Assembly: GCA_944989445.1 (NCBI GenBank)
Contig: CALYLW010000733.1
Coordinates: 62,001-126,000, forward strand
Direction: 5' to 3'
Length of the DNA: 64,000 nt
DNA from: Ampullaceana balthica
Lineage: Eukaryota > Mollusca > Gastropoda > Lymnaeidae
Below are positions 58,371-64,000 of this stretch, piece after piece. The number at the start of each line of letters is the position of its first letter. Position 1 is the stretch's first letter. The translations under genes and the position numbers were made by a program. The notes under the pieces were generated by a model, which was not told the origin of the DNA, ran no database searches, and saw nothing but the letters and a program-made list of their open reading frames with translations.

Positions 58371-58406
58371 ACGCTTCAATGACTGTTACTGCAGGATCAA
58401 GTACAA
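58371..58406 (+). CDS. Gene 3, stalk exon F2, uncertain acceptor
   Basis: Identical protein to F1 (ASMTVTAGSST), with ccatcag as the only acceptor-like site next to it and the same caa in the original place. Confidence 0.5.
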
Positions 58407-59225
58407 GTAAGTATTTACATAATGGTAATGCTATTGTTCTAGCTTCATCTGACAGATAACCATTTCATAAACTTTTATTATTTTTTTTATTAATAACCAT
58501 TTTTAAAAGGGAAACAATTTGTGCTATTTTGAAATGTACTAATTAATTTTTTTTTGACCCACACTTGTTTGAAAAGTCTTAGATATTTAAAATATTAGTT
58601 TTTCTTTCTTCTAAAGTAAAATATTGCATTAAATATAATTTAAATTTATAACAAATAATGTAACAATTCTTGAAAAATGTTATGATAAATAATGTAACAA
58701 TTCTTGAAAAAGTTATGATTCCGTAACAAAAGAGATGCCGCAAAAGATGTAATTAAAGAATTAAATAACATTTCCAGTTTAAAAAGGTATTGCAACCAGC
58801 TGTCATTTTTATTTTTTAGACGAAATATTAAATGATATAATTTATTATAATTTCTTAAAATTTGATGAAGAAAAATCAAAGAAAAGAAACACTATCTTCG
58901 CAACTTAACGATATTAAAATTTCTTATAAAAATGTTAGACATAAAGCTACTTTTATTCCTGGTTCTATAAAACAATAACATAATTACCTTAAAATGTCTT
59001 TTTCTCGCTTTAAAAAATCAAATTGTAGTTACAATGCAAGACTTGACAAAAACCATGTGTAACCATAAGAAAATTTTTCAGTTGGAGCACTTTTAAGAGA
59101 AAAAAAAATGATATATCAGCATTTTATGAAATATATTGTATTCCCAAAATAAGTAACTTTAAAAAAATTAATTATTTTATTTAATGTGTAAATTATTAAT
59201 GTACTTTATTTTATGTAATTTTCAG

Positions 59226-59273
59226 ATCAAATAACAATGAGTAATGCTACAGTTACACCTGCAACGATTACTA
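59226..59273 (+). CDS. Gene 3, stalk exon G2
   Basis: Encodes QITMSNATVTPATIT; acceptor gtaattttcag, donor gtgagt. Confidence 0.75.
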
Positions 59274-59654
59274 GTGAGTGAGATAGTCATGCGAAAGCTA
59301 TAGATTCTAGCTTCAACTGATAGAATACCCTTTCAGAAATTTAATTTTGATTAACAAACATATATTTAGTCAAAGAGGGAAAATTAGCAATATTTTGAAG
59401 CAGATATTTATAATTAAAACAAAACTTTGACATTTCCTTCAAATAAAAAAAAGTGCTTTGTTTTTCCTCTTGATGTAAAATATTGAATTGACTATATTTT
59501 AAATTATAACGAAATATTAAAAAATGTGTAAAATGTGATATATAGAATATACGTTAATTAACTTTATTTAATTTTTTAAAAATAAATTTGTATATTATTG
59601 AATGAATATTAAAATATGTATTTTAAAATGAATCAACAATGAATATTGCACCAG

Positions 59655-59690
59655 ACGGTTCAATGACTGTTACTGCAGCAACAGGTACAA
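59655..59690 (+). CDS. Gene 3, stalk exon F3, uncertain acceptor
   Basis: Encodes GSMTVTAATGT after gcaccag; donor gtaagt. The original acceptor region reads attttaaaatg, also without AG. Confidence 0.45.
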
Positions 59691-60210
59691 GTAAGTAATT
59701 ACATCATGGTAACACTATTGCTCAAGCTTCATCTGATAGAAAACCATTTCATTAACTTAATTTTTATTAATAAACATTTTTAAAAGGAAAGAAATTCGCA
59801 TTATCCTAAGCCTAAGAAGAATGTATTTTCATTGGACCCACAATTGTTTGAAATACCTTATTTTTTGAAAGAAAGAATAAAATTCTTCATTGATTGATAA
59901 TATTTAAAAAATATAATTAACTTATTTGAGATAGAGCCAGGCTTTAAAGAAAAGTACTCTTAGTTTCGTTTATATGACTGTTTGCTGGCTTCTTTACTGA
60001 AAGAAAATATTAAATTATTTATATTTAAACTGTAGTTATAATACAAGACTAGCAAAAACCATGGGTTAAGTGTAAGAAACTACAATGTTTTGTCCAGAAT
60101 TTATGGAATGTAATTTATGCCTCTCCCCCCAATTATTTTTTTTTACTTTAATGTATTAATTTATTAATTTTGTATATTTTTGGATGTATATAGGTGTATG
60201 TAATTTTCAG

Positions 60211-60273
60211 ATGAAACAAATATGAATATGGCAACAAGCGCTTCAGTTACAGCTACACCTGCAACAATGACAA
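60211..60273 (+). CDS. Gene 3, stalk exon H1
   Basis: Acceptor gtaattttcag, donor gtaagg, 63 bp, phase 1-1. Encodes ETNMNMATSASVTATPATMT, Thr-rich without a clear sequon. Confidence 0.75.
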
Positions 60274-60602
60274 GTAAGGACGCAGAGCTCGAGCTTGATC
60301 TAATTGAATACCCGGTCTTAAACATACTTTTTTTTTATAAATAGACATTTATTTTTTAAATGGGGAAAGTTTTGCAATATTTTTAAAACTTATAGATAGT
60401 AAAAGTTTAAACAAAAATGAAAAATTAATTTCATTTTTTAAAAATCTATAAATGCCTTAGTTTTCAAACAAATATATCACTATTTATTTCTTCTCATTTA
60501 AAATAGTGCATTTATTTATTTTTTTTAAATATTGGATACAAATTTTATTTATATTATCAAATTATGATACATTAAAAAAATTTAAAAACAAAAACAAAAA
60601 AG

Positions 60603-61019
60603 TAGGGCTGCGTAAATTAACGATTATTTAATCGGTTGATAGTTACAATTTTGATTGATTAAAATGAATTTTAGCAATTAAAATTCAATTAAAATGTAAG
60701 ACAATTTTTTTTTAAATTACGGTGTTTTATTAATTTTTTTAAATTGCTCACTTTTCCCTCGTATTATTATTTATTTAGGCAGTCATACGTAAACAGAAAA
60801 AGGTTTTCTTCCTTATTTCTTGCATAGGAGAGCGAATTTGCTATGGTACGTCACAGAATTTGGGAGCCATGGAATTATAGCGACTGAACCGATTTCGTGA
60901 AAAAATGAATCGCGACTTAACGGGATCTATATCTGCATTATAAAAACTATAATTAATGGTTAATTAATCGATTAATTTGTACGAATACCGAATATTATTT
61001 TTAATCAGCACCATCCCTA
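60603..61019 (+). mobile_element. Non-autonomous hAT-like element
   Basis: Left end tagggctgcgt and right end agcaccatcccta are an imperfect inverted pair of TAGGG type. Flanking caaaaaag and acaaatag may be a decayed 8-bp duplication. The inside is rich in attaatcg motifs, as around 29650 and 30400. Confidence 0.55.
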
Positions 61020-61258
61020 ACAAATAGTAATATTTGAATACATGTATTGTTTATTTTTAAAAATATATTTATTATAATAATGGATACAATTTTCTACCCT
61101 GTAAAATTCTTTTTGTAATACAAAGTAACTTGTTAATAAGATATTTTTATGTTTTATACTGCCTACATTGTAACATAATAAATTGAAATTACAGAAAGAC
61201 TGGTAAAAAAAAGAAAAGAATAAAAACGTCATTACTAGATACCATTACAAAATGTAAT

Positions 61259-61447
61259 TCATATTTTAAACATTAATTCTTCACGAATATATGGTGGCAA
61301 GGCAGTCATAGTCGCGACGTCGAAATACTTTCCACCATTATCATCATTTACTTCCGAGAATCTCCTCATATCTCTCCTCGAGTTTACAATGCCGGTCAAG
61401 ATTTGTCTATATACCTGCTCTTTTGCGGTCCTTCCGATCATAGCCAT
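61259..61447 (-). CDS. Candidate small intronless gene, 62 residues
   Basis: Minus strand, ATG at 61447 in a good start context (gtaATGG), stop before aattac. The protein starts MAMIGRTAKEQVYRQILTGI, is charged, and ends PPYIREELMFKI. It has mixed amino-acid use and clearly higher GC than its surroundings, unlike chance frames here. An 8-bp TGACGTCA lies ~104 bp upstream and AATAAA-like motifs follow the stop. No signal peptide or membrane segment is evident and I do not recognise the family. It could be a nested gene, a retrogene, or the 3' part of a transposed gene. Confidence 0.45.
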   Translation of the reverse strand: MAMIGRTAKEQVYRQILTGIVNSRRDMRRFSEVNDDNGGKYFDVATMTALPPYIREELMFKI

Positions 61448-61550
61448 TACGAATTTCTATTGCCTTTCACACGTGATGACTTTCTGGTGCCATCTATTGA
61501 CAAAGTCGGTATGTCCACGTACATTTCACAGTCACCTAATCACACTGATG

Positions 61551-61558
61551 TGACGTCA
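61551..61558. promoter_or_regulatory. CRE-like palindrome TGACGTCA
   Basis: An exact TGACGTCA, the consensus bound by CREB/ATF-type factors, ~104 bp upstream of the candidate minus-strand gene. Could be chance. Confidence 0.35.
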
Positions 61559-61619
61559 CTTTGACACTATCCTGATAAACATATAGAACCACATTTCCAA
61601 CAAACTCTAATGAACGAAC

Positions 61620-61890
61620 GGATTCCGCAGAAGAATTTCAATATAGCATCTATATATATAATTTACCAGAACAAGCACAAGACGAGTACAAATGAGCTTA
61701 ACGAATAACCCTCGCCAGGGTCGGCCAATCACAGTTTATGCTTTGTGAGCTGTGGTGCAGGGTGAGGGGCTTGTAGCTAACAACCAACAATGCGTCGACG
61801 GTGATGTAATTTGTGTCCGTTATCCCCCCTTTCTTTGCACTATCTGTGAGCAAGTCTGCGGCGTATGCTACGCCGCGGGTCAAATCTAGT
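61620..61890 (-). repeat. R2-family repeat, inverted
   Basis: On the minus strand it starts ctagatttgacccgcggcgt, agcatacgccgcagacttgc, tcacagatagtgcaaag and ends with cataaactgtgattggccga and the tail. It is the best-preserved 5' end of the family. Confidence 0.75.
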
Positions 61891-61948
61891 TTTACTTACT
61901 TATTCATTTTGTATATTAATAATGTACAATAAATTATGCAATTTTCAG

Positions 61949-62008
61949 ATAAATCAACACTGAATAGTGCAACAGTTACACTCACAGTTACACCATCGAC
62001 AATTACAA
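61949..62008 (+). CDS. Gene 3, stalk exon I1 (last seen)
   Basis: Acceptor gcaattttcag, donor gtaagt, 60 bp, phase 1-1. Encodes KSTLNSATVTLTVTPSTIT, Thr-rich. The gene continues past this point; no transmembrane, anchor or stop exon was found before the window ends. Confidence 0.75.
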
Positions 62009-62050
62009 GTAAGTAACTACATAATGGATCAAAACTAAAGTACTTGATCA

Positions 62051-62140
62051 GTGGTTCTCAACCTTTTGAGAGTCAAATGTGTGCCCTATCCACAGGCCAC
62101 TACTGAAATTTGTGCTACTGCCAGGCTTGAAATTTATAAA
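62051..62140 (+). mobile_element. hAT-like 5' end fragment
   Basis: cagtggttctcaaccttttg followed by agagtc is a typical hAT-element start; no partner end was found nearby. Confidence 0.45.
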
Positions 62141-62159
62141 TAATTATAAGTAACTAGTA

Positions 62160-63600
62160 GACCCGTCTTGCGTTGCAACGATCAAAGTAAAAAGGAATAA
62201 ATTTAAAGAAACCAATGATGGTATGTTTAAAAATAATTCTGAAGAAATCTTCGTGGAAGTGTGAAAAAAAAATCCAAGTTTCATAGCAAACGGATAAATA
62301 AATTAATAATTAAATAGCGTACAAAAGAAGAAACGATATTAAGGGCCCCGGCCCCAAAATGAGTGATATTATAGTTTTTTTTTATTGCCATTGTACTCAT
62401 TTCTTAAACGTTTAAGATTTTATTCACTATTCAGTCATTAACAATCTTGACAAATAATGACACATGTATCCATTATTATACAAATTGAAATTAACAGGTG
62501 TTTTGAACTTTATATCTTGCCCAGAATGGGCCCTGGGGCCCTTAATGTTGTTTTTATCTATTGTACTCAATATATATTCCTCAATATCGTGCAAAATTGA
62601 ATAGGGAATACAATGATTAAAGTTCAGTATAAAGACTTTTTCGAAGGAATGGAAATTAAGAGTTCAGTGCCCTATAGTAATATAGGCTCTTAAGTTTTTA
62701 TATTCTAAGTTTTGTCAAAATCCAGTTTTTTTCTCAATATCTAACTCTTAAACTACTTTTTATATACCTACAATAGGGGGAAAATAGCATTAAGGGGACC
62801 CTGGCCCATTCGGTGCAAGATGTCAATTTCAAAAACCTGTTAATTTTAGTTCATTTTTATTGTGGCTATATTTCTCAAGCTCTTTAAAAAGTAAATAGGA
62901 AAAATATCTTAAACATATACGAAAAAAGATATTTGGGGCCCCGGCCACGAAGATATTGGCATTAGAAGTGCAGTGTCTATAGTATATTAATATAGGCTAC
63001 CAAGTTTTTGTGTGCAAAGTTTGGTGAAGATCTATTCATTTACTAAGTAGCTAACGTAGAAACTATTTTTTATATAGCTCATATAAGATAAAAAGGACAT
63101 TAAGGGTCCCAGGGCCCATTCTGGGCAAGAAATAAATTTCAAAATATCTGTTCATTTTAATTAGTATAATAATTGATACATGTGTCATAATTTGTCAAGA
63201 TTGTTAATGACTGAATGGTGAATAAAATCTTAAACGCTTAAAAAATGTGAATTTTTGGGCCCCCAGCCCCAAAGGAATGAATATTAGCAGTTTAGTGCCC
63301 TATAGTATTTTAATATTGGCTATCAAGTTGTCATATACACATTTTGGTTAAGATCCAATAATTTACACAGTAGCTAAAGCTTAAACTAATTTTTATATAG
63401 CTCGTATAAGCAAAACATGACGATATGGGCCCTCGGCGCCCCATGAGTGTTAAATTTTGAAAAAAATGATAGTTACCATCCCGGGAGCATACTCAACAGT
63501 CTTGAAAAGTTTCATGACGATTGGGTGAATGGTTTAGACAGCTATAAAGGCCATTCATACACACACAAACATATTTAAATATTTATATATATATATATAT
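62160..63600. repeat. GC-block repeat with a large internal inverted repeat
   Basis: Contains seven gggccc-rich blocks (near 62342, 62528, 62790, 62935, 63105, 63257, 63428) and ends with a gaaaagtttcatgacgattg block then cacacacaaacat and a TA tract. The segment at about 62395-62560 (cgtttaagattttattcac, gtcattaacaatcttgacaa, gacacatgtatc, atgggccctggggccctta) recurs inverted at about 63090-63250. Related to the 10150-11640 array by the GC blocks and the aaagtttcatg motif. Confidence 0.7.
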
Positions 63601-64000
63601 ATACTTGAAAAATACCCGCACTTTGTAGCGGGAGTGTGCTGACCATTTATCCAAGTATTAGGAGATGGTTATTACAATTTTTATTTGCCAAGTTAAATTT
63701 CAGATTCAACTATTTAGTTAAAATCTTATGAGAAACAGAGATATGCCATTTTACCGCGTGAGTTGTTTTCACTTAATGCAGTGCCTTTTAACATAACCTT
63801 ACTATTCAAAAGATATGACTTATTAAATAATGATTCTTGCCGACGATAATAACTATATTTACAATTTCATTCCCACTTGTACAAAATTAACATAACTTAT
63901 AGGTTTTCCGAAAGAGCTCTACCACCCTCGTCACTCAAAAATCTAATATATAATTACGAAACTGCATCGTATCACAATTGTAAGTTATATAATATTTGTA
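63601..64000. other. Intron of gene 3, nothing recognised
   Basis: AT-rich sequence to the window end without a recognisable stalk exon. Confidence 0.35.

Larger units (their letters stand above)
56800..59700 (+). repeat. ~1.27-kb tandem duplication with exons F and G
   Basis: The F exons (57104, 58371) and G exons (57952, 59226) repeat with spacing 1267 and 1274 bp, and the introns are nearly identical, including a (g)cgtaag...ttcagaaggag LINE remnant. A third, more diverged F exon is at 59655. Confidence 0.8.

Noticed and set aside
57338..58879. Minus-strand frames of 60-77 residues in the stalk introns
   Set aside because: Repeated because the introns are duplicated; AT-rich composition and no motif.
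1..64000. CRISPR arrays, bacterial operons or ribosome binding sites
   Set aside because: The window is eukaryotic: spliced genes, LINE/SINE content; tandem repeats lack unique equal spacers.

Overview
The window looks like AT-rich genomic DNA of a gastropod mollusc, possibly a freshwater (planorbid-type) snail. The reasons are spliced C-type lectin-like (CTLD) receptor genes with long introns, a dense load of hAT, LINE and tRNA-derived SINE copies, and many (TA)n tracts. The taxon is an inference. Almost all genuine coding sequence lies in short exons, so the exon models rest on splice signals, phase agreement between consecutive exons, and CTLD/transmembrane/signal-peptide motifs.

Layout. 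(1) 1-8,610, plus strand: the 3' part of a CTLD gene ('gene 1'), with the last CTLD exon (1850-2083) and a Ser/Thr-rich mucin-like exon (from 6976) that was tandemly duplicated together with ~1.08 kb of flank. Both copies carry small indels. (2) 9,700-14,130: mobile DNA, namely a hAT fragment, a ~165-bp tandem array, and a complete hAT-type transposon (11878-14128) with matching terminal inverted repeats and an 8-bp target duplication. (3) 14,482 to ~27,000 (perhaps 35,186), minus strand: a second CTLD gene ('gene 2'), read from high to low coordinates. It has N-terminal CTLD-like exons, a three-exon CTLD, a transmembrane exon (18364-18462) and a ~206-residue tyrosine-rich cytoplasmic exon (14482-15103). 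LINE, SINE and other repeats sit in its introns. (4) 37,525 to beyond 62,008, plus strand: a third CTLD gene ('gene 3') with signal peptide, a three-exon CTLD, then about 32 mini-exons of 36-78 bp. Nearly all are phase 1-1 and they encode a Thr-rich stalk dense in N-glycosylation sequons. Most belong to a six-exon higher-order repeat of ~2.86 kb. The 3' end of gene 3 lies outside the window.

The three genes form a cluster of related but differently built CTLD proteins: a short Ser/Thr-rich type, a membrane receptor with a signalling-type tail, and a type with a very long expandable stalk. A recognition or immune role is an inference from the architecture. The most striking features are the tandem amplification of in-frame mini-exons and the minus-strand receptor with its tyrosine-rich tail. 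A small intronless gene candidate with an upstream TGACGTCA site lies inside an intron of gene 3.
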